Shown here: positions 22,997-31,741 of the stretch, piece by piece
How the letters are laid out: each line of letters starts with the position of its first letter
How positions within the stretch are numbered: position 1 is the first letter of the stretch
Origin: an uncultured Bacteroidales bacterium
GTDB taxonomy: Bacteria; Bacteroidota; Bacteroidia; Bacteroidales; Bacteroidaceae
Direction: 5' to 3'
DNA length: 49,303 bases
Assembly: GCA_902787555.1 (NCBI GenBank)
Contig: CADAGO010000019.1
Location: forward strand, 1-49,303
Notes under the pieces: generated by a model
What the model saw: only the letters and a program-made list of their open reading frames with translations
Database searches by the model: none
Told to the model about the DNA's origin: nothing
Position numbers and translations under genes: made by a program

Positions 22997-24124
22997 ATGA
23001 GACAACTATATAGATTGATTATACTCTGTGGCTTCATGTTAGCAGCTCAATTCGTAGTTGCACAGAAGATCACAGTGGGACAATACACATTTAAAGACGG
23101 TTCTATATACAATGGCCAACTCACAAACGGAAAACCAAACGGACGTGGCAAGACTGTGTTTCTGACGGGTGATACTTATGAAGGAGAGTACTTGAAAGCA
23201 AAACGTCATGGTGAGGGTACTTATTCGTTCGTGGATGGAGAGAAGTATGAGGGCTCTTGGGTGAATGATCATCAGCATGGACATGGAGTCTATGTCTTTT
23301 CCAATGGAAATAAGTATGAAGGCCTATGGTATACCGACTATCAAGAAGGGCAAGGAACGATGACCTATCACAATGGTGATAAGTATGTTGGAGAGTGGCA
23401 TCAGGATATGCGTGAAGGTGAAGGTACTTATACATGGGCTAATGGTGCCTTTTATCGTGGCTCGTGGGTAGGTGACAAGAAGAACGGAAAAGGGTTGTTC
23501 GACTGGGCTGATGGTTCCACCTATTATGGCGACATGAAGGACGATGTACGTGAAGGCTATGGGTCGTATAACTACGCTAATGGCGATGTGTACAAAGGTC
23601 AGTGGAAGAACGACATGATGGACGGGAAAGGAATTTATACCTTTAAGAATGGCGATAAGTATGAGGGTGAGTATGTTGCAGGCAAACGTCAAGGTCAAGG
23701 TATTTTCACCTATTTAGATGGAAACCGTTATATGGGTTCTTTCAAAAATGGTATGATGGACGGTTTTGGCACATATACATGGGCCGATGGTTCCGTCTAT
23801 GAAGGCTATTGGACAGAAGACCATCAGCAAGGGCGCGGTAAATTTACGAATAAAGATGGAGATGTTTACGATGGGGGTTGGCTGGCTGGAGAGATGCATG
23901 GTGAAGGTGTGCTGCGCATGAAAGACGGCTCTAAGTTCAAGGGCATCTTCAGCAACGGAAAGAAGAACGGAAAGTGTGTGGAGGAAGATAAGGATGGTGT
24001 CCGTTTTGAAGGTACTTATGTTGACGATTTGCGTGATGGGGCATTTGTGGAGAAAGACCGCAATGGAGCCGTTATCCGCAAAGGTTATTATAAACGAGGA
24101 GTAATTGAAGTAACAAACCAATAA
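22997..24124 (+). CDS. Exported MORN-repeat protein
   Basis: 375 residues. Signal peptide at 1-22 (ending FVVAQ). The mature protein is almost entirely 14 MORN repeats, each exactly 23 residues, of form YxGxW-x6-GxGxY-x3-GxxYxG. Repeats 1-12 match the consensus well; 13 and 14 start with Phe and are degraded. MORN repeats form a beta-sheet ribbon; in bacteria they are often seen in periplasmic or surface scaffolding proteins, but the partner here is unknown. It is the first gene of a plus-strand run with yhcH-like, glgB and others (3 nt gap to the next gene). There is no enzymatic domain. Confidence 0.9.
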   Translation: MRQLYRLIILCGFMLAAQFVVAQKITVGQYTFKDGSIYNGQLTNGKPNGRGKTVFLTGDTYEGEYLKAKRHGEGTYSFVDGEKYEGSWVNDHQHGHGVYVFSNGNKYEGLWYTDYQEGQGTMTYHNGDKYVGEWHQDMREGEGTYTWANGAFYRGSWVGDKKNGKGLFDWADGSTYYGDMKDDVREGYGSYNYANGDVYKGQWKNDMMDGKGIYTFKNGDKYEGEYVAGKRQGQGIFTYLDGNRYMGSFKNGMMDGFGTYTWADGSVYEGYWTEDHQQGRGKFTNKDGDVYDGGWLAGEMHGEGVLRMKDGSKFKGIFSNGKKNGKCVEEDKDGVRFEGTYVDDLRDGAFVEKDRNGAVIRKGYYKRGVIEVTNQ

Positions 24125-24127
24125 AAG

Positions 24128-24571
24128 ATGATTATTGATACATTAGCAAACCTTGGAAAGTATGTGGCACTCAACCCCTTGTTCCAAGATGTGGTTGATT
24201 ATATCAACAACAATGATTTAGCATCTATGCCGACAGGCAAAGTCCTCATCAAGGGAAACGAACTCTATGCCAATTTTACGGTGGCAAAGGGAAAGGCCAA
24301 AGCAGAAGCAAAGTTGGAGTCACACGATGTGATGATTGATATCCAGATTCCATTCAATGTTCCTGAGTCTATGGGCTATACACCTCGTACAGACCTGGAC
24401 GAGCAACCCTACAATGCCGAGAAGGACATAACGTTTTACGATGGGTTAGCTCAGCAGTACATTACTGTACATCCAGGTATGTTTGTTATTTTCTTCCCTC
24501 AGGATGCTCATGCACCATGCGTCAGTGAGGCTTCTGAAATCAGAAAAGTAATCTTCAAAATGAAATGTTAA
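24128..24571 (+). CDS. YhcH/YjgK/YiaL family protein
   Basis: 147 residues, the full size of this cupin-like family (DUF386). The N-terminus MIIDTLANLGKYVALNPLFQDVVDYI and the C-terminal FFPQDAHAP motif, with histidines and acidic residues that line the binding pocket, are characteristic. Members are associated with sugar metabolism: YhcH with sialic acid use, EbgC with beta-galactosidase. The protein probably acts on a small sugar or its anomer; the substrate cannot be told from context. It begins 3 nt after the MORN gene, and glgB follows after 38 nt, so it lies in an operon with carbohydrate storage. Confidence 0.88.
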   Translation: MIIDTLANLGKYVALNPLFQDVVDYINNNDLASMPTGKVLIKGNELYANFTVAKGKAKAEAKLESHDVMIDIQIPFNVPESMGYTPRTDLDEQPYNAEKDITFYDGLAQQYITVHPGMFVIFFPQDAHAPCVSEASEIRKVIFKMKC

Positions 24572-24609
24572 GTGCGCAGTCGTCAGGCTGCTTTTAATCC
24601 AATTATACT

Positions 24610-26640
24610 ATGCCTAAGAAAAGTGTTAAGACAATAGAGAAAATAGGTCTCGTCAAGAACGACTCGTGGCTTGAACCTTATGAGGCAGCCATCGTAGGGC
24701 GTCATGAACATGCTTTATACAAGTTGAATGAGTTGACCAACAATGGTAAACAGTCTTTGTCTGATTTTGCATCGGGTTATCTCTATTTCGGACTTCACCG
24801 CACAGACAAAGGGTGGGTGTTCCGCGAGTGGGCCCCCAATGCTACTGCAATTTACCTTGTAGGCGATTTCAACAGTTGGACAGAGTTGGCTCCCTATCAA
24901 TTGAAACCGAAAAAGAATGGTGTCTGGGAAATCAACTTGCCTTCTCGTGCCATGAAGCATGGCGACTTATATAAGTTGCATATCCATTGGAATGGGGGAG
25001 AGGGCGAGCGTATTCCTGCCTGGACCAACCGGGTTGTTCAGGACGATGTCACTAAGATATTCTCTGCTCAGGTGTGGGCTCCCGAAGAGCAATATCAGTG
25101 GAAGGTGAAGAAGTTTAAACCAAACACTTCTCCATTGTTGATTTATGAGTGTCATATTGGTATGGCACAAGATGCAGAGAAAGTAGGCACATATACTGAA
25201 TTCAAGGATAATGTCCTTCCACGTATTATTCAGGATGGATACAACTGCATACAGATTATGGCGATAGCTGAGCATCCATACTATGGCAGTTTCGGCTATC
25301 ATGTCAGTAACTTCTTTGCTCCTTCGAGCCGTTTTGGTACTCCTGAGGAACTGAAGGCATTGATTGATGAGGCCCATCGCAATGGTATTACTGTCATCAT
25401 GGATATTGTCCATTCTCATGCAGTGAAGAACGAGTTCGAAGGTTTAGGAAACTTTGCTGGCGATCCTTGTCAGTACTTCATGCAAGGGGGCAGACGTGAA
25501 CATCCTGCTTGGGACAGTCTCTGTTTTGACTATGGCAAGAATGAAGTGATTCACTATCTCTTGAGTAACTGTAAGTATTGGCTTGAGGAGTTCCATTTCG
25601 ACGGATTCCGTTTTGATGGTGTCACCTCAATGCTCTATTATAGTCACGGATTGGGTGAAGCTTTTGGTGGGTATGGCGATTACTACAATGGACATGAGGA
25701 TGATGAAGCTATTGCTTATCTTACGCTTGCCAATCAGCTGATTCACGAAGTTAATCCCCGCGCTATTACTATTGCAGAAGAAGTGAGCGGTATGCCAGGT
25801 CTTGCAGCACCGTTCAAGGATGGCGGTTACGGGTTTGACTATCGTATGGCGATGAATATTCCTGATTATTGGATCAAGACCATTAAGGAACTCAAGGATG
25901 AGGATTGGAAACCATCATCGATGTTCTGGGAACTGACTAACCGTCGTGCAGACGAAAAGACCATTTCTTATGCCGAAAGCCACGATCAGGCGTTAGTAGG
26001 CGATAAGACCATTATCTTCCGACTTATCGATGCTGATATGTATTGGCACTTCAAGAAAGGTGATGAGAACTTTACGGTCAGTCGTGGTATTGCGCTGCAT
26101 AAGATGATACGTCTGCTTACTGCTTCCACGATTAATGGTGGTTATCTTAATTTCATGGGTAATGAATTCGGTCATCCCGAGTGGATTGACTTCCCACGTG
26201 AAGGGAATGGATGGAGTCATAAATATGCTCGTCGTCAGTGGAACCTTGTGGACAATCATGACCTCTGTTACCATTATTTGGGCGATTTCGACAGTGCGAT
26301 GATTCATCTCATCGGAGGTATGAAAGGATTCCAGAAGACCGCCGTGCAGGAGGTGTGGCACAACGATGGTGACCAGGTATTAGCCTATACACGTGGTGAT
26401 TTGCTTTTTGTCTTCAACTTCAGTCCCGATAAGTCGTTTGCCGATTATGGATTCTTAGTTAAGGAAGGCTCTTACCGAGTGGTACTCAATACCGATTCAG
26501 ATGCTTTTGGAGGTAACAACCTGACCGATGATTCTGTTGAACATTTCACAATATCAGATTCATTATATGCCAAACAGCATAAAGGCTGGCTGAAACTTTA
26601 CATTCCTGCCCGCACTGCTGTAGTACTGAAGAAACAATGA
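24610..26640 (+). CDS. glgB: 1,4-alpha-glucan branching enzyme
   Basis: 676 residues. GlgB adds alpha-1,6 branches to glycogen. An N-terminal CBM48-like domain (about 50-150; HRTDKGWVFREWAPNATAIYLVGDFN) is followed by a GH13 barrel: conserved region II HFDGFRFDGVTSM with nucleophile Asp near 337, region III ITIAEEVSGMPG with acid Glu near 391, and region IV YAESHDQALVGDKT with Asp near 458. The sequence is of the eukaryote-like GH13 subfamily 8 type common in Bacteroidetes, rather than the E. coli type. The stop overlaps the next gene by 4 nt (ATGA), coupling translation with a membrane protein. Confidence 0.95.
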   Translation: MPKKSVKTIEKIGLVKNDSWLEPYEAAIVGRHEHALYKLNELTNNGKQSLSDFASGYLYFGLHRTDKGWVFREWAPNATAIYLVGDFNSWTELAPYQLKPKKNGVWEINLPSRAMKHGDLYKLHIHWNGGEGERIPAWTNRVVQDDVTKIFSAQVWAPEEQYQWKVKKFKPNTSPLLIYECHIGMAQDAEKVGTYTEFKDNVLPRIIQDGYNCIQIMAIAEHPYYGSFGYHVSNFFAPSSRFGTPEELKALIDEAHRNGITVIMDIVHSHAVKNEFEGLGNFAGDPCQYFMQGGRREHPAWDSLCFDYGKNEVIHYLLSNCKYWLEEFHFDGFRFDGVTSMLYYSHGLGEAFGGYGDYYNGHEDDEAIAYLTLANQLIHEVNPRAITIAEEVSGMPGLAAPFKDGGYGFDYRMAMNIPDYWIKTIKELKDEDWKPSSMFWELTNRRADEKTISYAESHDQALVGDKTIIFRLIDADMYWHFKKGDENFTVSRGIALHKMIRLLTASTINGGYLNFMGNEFGHPEWIDFPREGNGWSHKYARRQWNLVDNHDLCYHYLGDFDSAMIHLIGGMKGFQKTAVQEVWHNDGDQVLAYTRGDLLFVFNFSPDKSFADYGFLVKEGSYRVVLNTDSDAFGGNNLTDDSVEHFTISDSLYAKQHKGWLKLYIPARTAVVLKKQ

Positions 26641-27815
26641 ATTACAACAACCCCATACCATCAACTTTCAGTCTCGTCATTCGACTGTCCTCCATCGTGT
26701 TGTTTGCACTGTTCAGTTTCCTGTATCTGTTCTGTCTTCAGTGCGATGTTCTGGCCGAAGCACAATATGTGTTCTCGGGTGGAGTGACGAGTTATTCTCG
26801 TTTGTGGGGTGCGTTGATTATTACAGCCATCTTACTTGCAGTACAGGGTGTTGTGGCAAAGTACACCCAACTGACAGGTCGATGGTATGCGTTGACATTC
26901 TTCCCTTCGTTCCTTTTGCTTACGTTGCTCACGAGTCTCAATCGTGTAGTGATTGCCGACTTCTCATTGCATCAGTGGGCATGGGCATTCCCGTTGCTTA
27001 TCGTCGTTTTCCTTGTGACTCTGTACCTCAGTCGTAAGATGCCGGGAGAGAGCATCAACGAGGGCGATTATCATCTCTCGCGCTACCTGTGGCCTAACTT
27101 CCTGACCATGTTTCTAATGATGGTGTTGTGCGGGGCAAATGCGTCAGCCGACGATGTCTATATGTACGAACTGAAAGCAGAACGCCTGTTGCTTGAGAAA
27201 GACTACGAAGGAGCGAGTAGGGTAGGAGAGGAGTCCTTGGTGACATCACCTCGACTCAACGAACTGCGTATGTATGCATTGGCACAGCAAGGACTGCTAG
27301 GCGAACGTCTCTTTGATTATCCACAACCCTATGGAGAAAAGTCCCTAATGCAAATGGACGACACTATGACATCTCTGCACCGTTTTACGTGCAAAGACAT
27401 ACAAGAGGCTTTGGGCGCATGGGCTAATTCATCAGTCACTACGTTCCAGCAGTATATTGACCTGCTGAAGCAAAACCCCTCGACACGTCACAACCCCATG
27501 CTTGCCGATTATGTGCTGTGTGGCCATCTGCTGCGTAACGATATGTATGGTTTCATGCGTGACATTAGGAAGTATTACGACCTCTCTACCCCTGGTAAGG
27601 TGATAGAACTGCCGAAAGCATATCGTGAAGCATTGTTGCTGCAGGCGAAAGCGATCGGTCGTGATTCGCTCAGCGCTTTTGCCGATACATCGATGTTGGC
27701 TGCCTATCGTGATTATGCTGAGATAAAGAGTTCTGAAGAAAAAGAGATTGTTCGTAATAACCGGCTTCGCCGCAATTATGGCAATACGTTTTGGTGGTAT
27801 GTGGAACAAGAATAG
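26637..27815 (+). CDS. Multi-pass membrane protein (DUF6057-like)
   Basis: 392 residues. The first 180 residues hold five or so hydrophobic segments (about 15-33, 56-73, 86-100, 112-132, 148-165). The rest (180-392) is soluble, mostly alpha-helical, with repeated helical hairpins such as KAERLLLEKDYEGASRVGEE and LRMYALAQQGLLGERLF that suggest TPR-like folding. The arrangement and the WYVEQE end resemble a Bacteroidetes family that I believe is DUF6057; function unknown. It overlaps glgB by 4 nt, and a lipoprotein gene follows after 34 nt. No link to glycogen is visible beyond the coupling. Confidence 0.6.
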   Translation: MNYNNPIPSTFSLVIRLSSIVLFALFSFLYLFCLQCDVLAEAQYVFSGGVTSYSRLWGALIITAILLAVQGVVAKYTQLTGRWYALTFFPSFLLLTLLTSLNRVVIADFSLHQWAWAFPLLIVVFLVTLYLSRKMPGESINEGDYHLSRYLWPNFLTMFLMMVLCGANASADDVYMYELKAERLLLEKDYEGASRVGEESLVTSPRLNELRMYALAQQGLLGERLFDYPQPYGEKSLMQMDDTMTSLHRFTCKDIQEALGAWANSSVTTFQQYIDLLKQNPSTRHNPMLADYVLCGHLLRNDMYGFMRDIRKYYDLSTPGKVIELPKAYREALLLQAKAIGRDSLSAFADTSMLAAYRDYAEIKSSEEKEIVRNNRLRRNYGNTFWWYVEQE

Positions 27816-27849
27816 TTTAGAATTGAATGATTAGTGTTTACAGAGGAAT

Positions 27850-28551
27850 ATGAATAGAAATTTTACCATATTAGGTTTGTCCATTGTGATAATCACTTGC
27901 ATGTCATGTGCAGATAAATATGTGATTGAGGGAAATACCTCGCAGTATTTCCTCGATGGAACGGTGGCATATATCAAGCAGTTTGAAATCGGCTCCGATG
28001 ATGTCGATTTCCGTGCTATCGATTCCTGTGAGGTGCTTCATGGCAAGTTCGATATGACAGGAGCACTCGATTCAGTCATGATGGTGCGTCTTTACATGGG
28101 CAACGAGAATTTTCCTATGGTGCTTGAGCCGGGTAAGGTCACAATCAGCATTGCCGATAATATCGTCAAGATTGAAGGTACGGAACTCAACGAACGACTC
28201 TACACATTCCTCTCACAGCGCGATTCCCTCAAGATTATGTACGACGACCTGCCAAACCGTGAAAGCAAGATGTACCTTGACGGTTATTCCCAGCAGGAAA
28301 TCGTCAATATCTTGGGTGAGGAAGAACTGAGGTTACAGCACGAAGTCGACCGCCTTGAAACCCAATTTGTAAAGGACAACTATTATAATGTGCTCGGAGT
28401 TACATGGTTCCTGCGCCTCTGTTACGAGGCTCGCGACTATTATGGCTTTGTCACCACGACTCCCCAGATTGACGAAATCTATATGCAGGCACCCGATGTG
28501 TTTAAGCGTAATAAGATGGTTGCTTCATACATGAGCCAAGTTGATAATTAA
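27850..28551 (+). CDS. DUF4369-like lipoprotein
   Basis: 233 residues. The N-terminus MNRNFTILGLSIVIITCMSC is a lipoprotein signal with Cys at residue 20. Residues about 25-125 resemble DUF4369, the N-terminal domain of Bacteroidetes thioredoxin-like lipoproteins, with D-G-T-V-A-Y-I..., IDSCEVLHGKFDMTG and MVLEPGKVTISI. The usual C-terminal TlpA thioredoxin domain and its CxxC are absent; instead the chain ends in a helical stretch. It may be a variant without redox activity. It sits between the DUF6057-like gene and the DUF456 gene. Confidence 0.75.
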   Translation: MNRNFTILGLSIVIITCMSCADKYVIEGNTSQYFLDGTVAYIKQFEIGSDDVDFRAIDSCEVLHGKFDMTGALDSVMMVRLYMGNENFPMVLEPGKVTISIADNIVKIEGTELNERLYTFLSQRDSLKIMYDDLPNRESKMYLDGYSQQEIVNILGEEELRLQHEVDRLETQFVKDNYYNVLGVTWFLRLCYEARDYYGFVTTTPQIDEIYMQAPDVFKRNKMVASYMSQVDN

Positions 28552-28570
28552 AGGTGAAAACAGAAAGAAA

Positions 28571-29065
28571 ATGGCTACTGCAGATCTCCTTTTCATTTTC
28601 GCAGCCTTCCTTAATCTTATAGGGCTTATAGGGACTGTTGTGCCCGCGTTGCCAGGTCCGCCTCTCAGTTTCGTAGGCATGGTGTTGTGTTGTGTTGCAG
28701 CCCCCAATCCCGTTATGATCATACTGACTGTCTTGATGTTTTTGTTGGTTGTGGCTGTCACAGTGCTCGACTTCGTCATTCCAGGCTGGCTTACCAATAA
28801 GGTGGGAGGATGTAAGAAAGCAACGTGGGGAGCTACCTTGGGTCTGATTGTCGGGTTGTTCTATGCACCGCTCGGCCTTATTATAGGTCCTTTCTTAGGA
28901 GCCTTAATCGGAGAGTATAGCAATTGTCAGAAGTTAGAGCCGTCGTTCAAGGTAGCCGTCTATACCTTCTTCTCCTTGCTCATTGGCACCCTCTTCAAAC
29001 TCGTCACATGCATAGCAATCCTCGCCATGTGTATTGGCAACGCTGTCTGGTATTATTTCATATAA
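28571..29065 (+). CDS. DUF456 family membrane protein
   Basis: 164 residues from the ATG at 28571 (an in-frame ATG at 28541 would overlap the preceding gene). Members are small integral membrane proteins of unknown function. Features: LIGLIGTVVPALPGPPLSFVGM, the DFVIPGWLTNKVGGCKKATWGATLG loop, and GPFLGALIGEY, all conserved in DUF456. Four or so transmembrane helices at about 5-25, 35-60, 78-105 and 118-150. It starts 19 nt after the previous stop. Confidence 0.87.
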   Translation: MATADLLFIFAAFLNLIGLIGTVVPALPGPPLSFVGMVLCCVAAPNPVMIILTVLMFLLVVAVTVLDFVIPGWLTNKVGGCKKATWGATLGLIVGLFYAPLGLIIGPFLGALIGEYSNCQKLEPSFKVAVYTFFSLLIGTLFKLVTCIAILAMCIGNAVWYYFI

Positions 29066-29121
29066 AGTGAATCAACATACTTCATTTCACGAATAAATGC
29101 AGGAATTAAACAAGTAAGAGA

Positions 29122-30450
29122 ATGATTGTGAATATAGATTTGAGCAGAAAGATTCTAATGACTGGCATCATGCTGTTGTTGTCAGCATTTATGCCCGTAT
29201 GCCTGTATGCCCAATCTGATAATTTGGATAATGCGTTAGAAAAGAATCAGTACTTGCAAGAAGGCGACCCGGGTTATGCTGAGTTTATGGCAGCTGTGTT
29301 GAACCTCAACAATGACTCGTCGATGTATTATGCCGAAACACTCCGTCAGGTGGCAGAAACGACCAATTCCCCCCTGACCAAAATCTACTACTACAAAATA
29401 CTGTCGTCCATCTATCTCGATCGTGACTACAAGGATATGGCTATCGATGCAAGTCGTCATCAGGCAGATTTTGCACAGAGATACAACTATCCCCTTCAAC
29501 TGTTTGATGCTTACGACAAGATAGCCAATACATTGATTCTGCAAAACAAATTTGCAGAAGCTCACGATGTGTTTTCAACCTTCGAAGAAAGCCTTAAAGA
29601 GATGGCAGCCAGAGTCGATAGCAACACAGAGCGGCAGATGAGATTGCAGAAAGACCGTTCCGATAGCAGCCAGGTGGTGTTGGTACTCTTCTTCCTCATG
29701 ATTCTGGCACTGCTCATATCTGTCATCTATTCAGCGGTGAGTCATAATCGCAATTTGCAGACAGTGAGCGACATGAAGACCATGTTTGTGCAGAATATGA
29801 GTCATGAGATACGCACACCATTGAATGCCATCGTAGGATTTTCACAACTACTCGCATTACCCGACGGACTTGTGACTGAGGAAGAGAGAGTCAAGTATGG
29901 TGAGTATATCAAGACCAATTCAAATATGCTGACCATGCTTGTCGACGATATCCTCAACCTATCAGATGTCGAGAGTGGCAACTATCGTGTTTCTATGGAA
30001 AGAACACATTGTAACGCTCCGGTAGAGGCAGCAATGAAGACTGCAGAACTGCGAGTTCCTGCAGGTGTGAACATGTATTATACCACGGAGGTTGATGATA
30101 ATTTCACGATTGTGTCAGATGCGCATCGTATTCAACAAGTGTTGGTCAATTATATCACCAACGCATGCAAGCATACCAAAAAAGGAGAAATCCACATCCA
30201 TTGTTCCCTTAAGGAGCGCCCAGGATATCTCACCTATTCGGTAGCCGATACCGGTGTGGGAGTACCCGAGGATAAGGCAGAGGAGATATTCGATCGATTC
30301 ACAAAACTCAATGCTTTTGCACAAGGCACAGGCTTAGGACTCAGTATCTGCCGCATGATAGCCACCCGACTTAACGGAGTGGTGAAGTTAGATACTACTT
30401 ATAAACGTGGAGCACGTTTCATCTTCCAGATACCACTCAATCAGGAGTAA
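29122..30450 (+). CDS. Sensor histidine kinase
   Basis: 442 residues. N-terminal signal anchor (about 8-30), an extracytoplasmic helical region (30-185) with TPR-like hairpins such as YYYKILSSIYLDRDYKDMAIDASRHQ, a transmembrane segment near 190-212 (VVLVLFFLMILALLISVIYS), then HisKA with phospho-acceptor MSHEIRTPLNAIVGFSQLL (His near 230) and HATPase_c with VLVNYITNACKHTKKG (N box), VADTGVGVP (G1), IFDRF and GTGLGLSICRM (G2). No response regulator gene is adjacent, so it is an orphan kinase. It is the last gene of the run that starts with the MORN gene, 56 nt after DUF456. Confidence 0.93.
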   Translation: MIVNIDLSRKILMTGIMLLLSAFMPVCLYAQSDNLDNALEKNQYLQEGDPGYAEFMAAVLNLNNDSSMYYAETLRQVAETTNSPLTKIYYYKILSSIYLDRDYKDMAIDASRHQADFAQRYNYPLQLFDAYDKIANTLILQNKFAEAHDVFSTFEESLKEMAARVDSNTERQMRLQKDRSDSSQVVLVLFFLMILALLISVIYSAVSHNRNLQTVSDMKTMFVQNMSHEIRTPLNAIVGFSQLLALPDGLVTEEERVKYGEYIKTNSNMLTMLVDDILNLSDVESGNYRVSMERTHCNAPVEAAMKTAELRVPAGVNMYYTTEVDDNFTIVSDAHRIQQVLVNYITNACKHTKKGEIHIHCSLKERPGYLTYSVADTGVGVPEDKAEEIFDRFTKLNAFAQGTGLGLSICRMIATRLNGVVKLDTTYKRGARFIFQIPLNQE

Positions 30451-30467
30451 ACACCGAGTGACATTTT

Positions 30468-30499
30468 TTTGTTCATGTCGTCAGTTTTTCGTACCTTTG
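30468..30499 (+). promoter_or_regulatory. Consensus promoter with no protein gene behind it
   Basis: TTTG (30468-30471), 20 nt, TACCTTTG (30492-30499). The transcript would start near 30503. The only gene downstream, the ROK kinase, is on the opposite strand, so the product would be a noncoding or very short transcript. Confidence 0.75.
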
Positions 30500-30513
30500 T
30501 AGTGTCAAAAACA

Positions 30514-30579
30514 GCGGAAAAAATGCGGATGTGCCGAGCATACACCGAGCACCTACTGAGCACTTGGGGAGGCCTACCC
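30514..30579 (+). repeat. 11-nt-period tandem repeat
   Basis: Six consecutive 11-nt segments begin with G at 30514, 30525, 30536, 30547, 30558 and 30569: GCGGAAAAAAT, GCGGATGTGCC, GAGCATACACC, GAGCACCTACT, GAGCACTTGGG, GAGGCCTACCC. The middle four are clearly related. The period is half of the 22 nt of the other arrays. It starts about 11 nt after the predicted start of the orphan promoter. Confidence 0.6.
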
Positions 30580-30605
30580 CTAACCCCTCTCTCAAGAAGG
30601 GGAAC
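30573..30605 (+). repeat. Pyrimidine-rich dispersed inverted repeat, copy 3
   Basis: CCCCTAACCCCTCTC and the partner AGAAGGGGAAC form a GC-rich inverted repeat like those at 9906 and 11688. Confidence 0.5.
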
Positions 30606-30716
30606 TTAAGAGGTAAGAGTTGGGAGTTCAAGACCTTCGACCTTAGACCGAAGAAAGCCTCGACTCTTTTTGTTGGTTACTTGGTCTCTTGGTCATAAGT
30701 TAGACTTTGCACGCTA

Positions 30717-31673
30717 CTACGCTACAAGGGCAGCTGCTCCGAGCACTGCAGCATTGCGGTCCATCAGTTCGGAAAGGAGGAACTGGCAACGATTGCGATA
30801 GATGGGGAGTACACTACGGTTGTATGTTTCCTTCAGTGCGGGCATGATGAATTCATGTGAGCGCATGGGGCCCCCAAAGAATATATAGGCTTCGGGACTG
30901 CAGAAGGTGGTGATGTTGGCACATGTTGCTCCAAGGGTTTCGCCTGTACGTCGGAAGGTCTCAATGGCCAGTTCGTCGCCTTGTCGGGCTGCCTTGTAGA
31001 TTTCCAATGCTGACAATTCCTTTCCCTGGTCTGCCAACTCCTGTAGCAGGGTGGGGCGCCCTGATTCCATCAGTTCCTTGGCTGTCCAGATAATACCACG
31101 GGCACTACAATAAGTCTCGAAGCATCCACGGCGACCGCAGCTACATAGGCGGGCATGGGGGGAGGTGTCGATAATCATGTGTCCGAGTTCGCCAGCAAAA
31201 CCATCGCTGCCGTAAACCAACTGTCCGTCGATAACGATGCCGCTCCCTACTCCGGTTCCCAATGTGATGACAACGAAATGACGCATGCCGCGTGCTGCAC
31301 CATATACCATCTCACCCATCGCAGCTGCATTGGCATCGTTGGTTATGACGACTTTCATGCCTAACAGCTCGGACAGCAACTGAACAAGCGGCACCTTGCC
31401 TTTCCATGGCAGGTTAGGCGCTTCTTCGATGGTTCCAGTGTAGAAGTTCGCATTGGGTGCTCCAATGCCCATCCCTCCAATGAACTGTCTGCCTCCTACC
31501 TGATTCATCAAAGGGGTGATACTACGAACGCATGCCTCGACGAATTCGTGGATGTCGGGGTATGACTGTGTCTTGATTGAACTCTCGCAAACGATGTTGC
31601 CGTTATAATCAACGATGCCAAAAACGGTGTTCGTTCCGCCAAGGTCAACACCAATTAGATACGGATGACTCAT
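30717..31673 (-). CDS. ROK family sugar kinase (glucokinase-like)
   Basis: 318 residues. ROK kinases phosphorylate glucose or related sugars with ATP. Motifs: YLIGVDLGGTNTVFGIVD at the N-terminus (phosphate binding), NDANAAAMGE, ITLGTGVGSGIVIDGQLV, GELGHMIID with the zinc-binding His, and CSCGRRGCFETYCSARG, the CxCGxxGCxE zinc motif. This is a stand-alone kinase: there is no N-terminal winged helix, so it is not a ROK repressor. Glucokinase is the likeliest role, but N-acetylmannosamine or fructose are possible. Its promoter is shared face to back with that of the esterase gene. Confidence 0.92.
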   Translation of the reverse strand: MSHPYLIGVDLGGTNTVFGIVDYNGNIVCESSIKTQSYPDIHEFVEACVRSITPLMNQVGGRQFIGGMGIGAPNANFYTGTIEEAPNLPWKGKVPLVQLLSELLGMKVVITNDANAAAMGEMVYGAARGMRHFVVITLGTGVGSGIVIDGQLVYGSDGFAGELGHMIIDTSPHARLCSCGRRGCFETYCSARGIIWTAKELMESGRPTLLQELADQGKELSALEIYKAARQGDELAIETFRRTGETLGATCANITTFCSPEAYIFFGGPMRSHEFIMPALKETYNRSVLPIYRNRCQFLLSELMDRNAAVLGAAALVA

Positions 31674-31689
31674 ATTTTATGTGATTCTT

Positions 31690-31725
31690 TTTGCAAATTT
31701 AAAAAGTTTTATGTTACTTTGCAAA
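31690..31725. promoter_or_regulatory. Superimposed divergent promoters (ROK kinase and esterase)
   Basis: Plus: TTTG (31690-31693), 20 nt, TTACTTTG (31714-31721). Minus: TTTG (31725-31722), 20 nt, TAAATTTG (31701-31694). The -33 of each abuts the -7 of the other in TTTGCAAA boxes, so both promoters occupy the same 36 bp. Confidence 0.75.
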
Positions 31726-31741
31726 AAAATAGAGGAAAAAG

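Larger units (their letters stand above)
30503..30716 (+). ncRNA. Candidate small transcript behind an orphan promoter
   Basis: This is the interval between the consensus promoter and the convergent ROK gene end. It contains the 11-nt-period repeat (30514-30579), a GC-rich inverted repeat (30573-30605), and a small hairpin CTTCG...CGAAG followed by CTCGACTCTTTTTG (to about 30673), which may serve as a terminator. A 28-codon ORF from 30522 exists but is not convincing. I report it as a candidate only. Confidence 0.3.

Noticed and set aside
30522-30608. A 28-codon plus-strand ORF behind the orphan promoter
   Set aside because: Composition follows the 11-nt repeat and the dispersed inverted repeat; no recognised sequence and no conservation can be claimed.
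30622-30675. 7-nt repeats (ACCTTCG, ACCTTAG, ACCGAAG)
   Set aside because: Too short to separate from chance, and they are explained by the small hairpin CTTCG...CGAAG.
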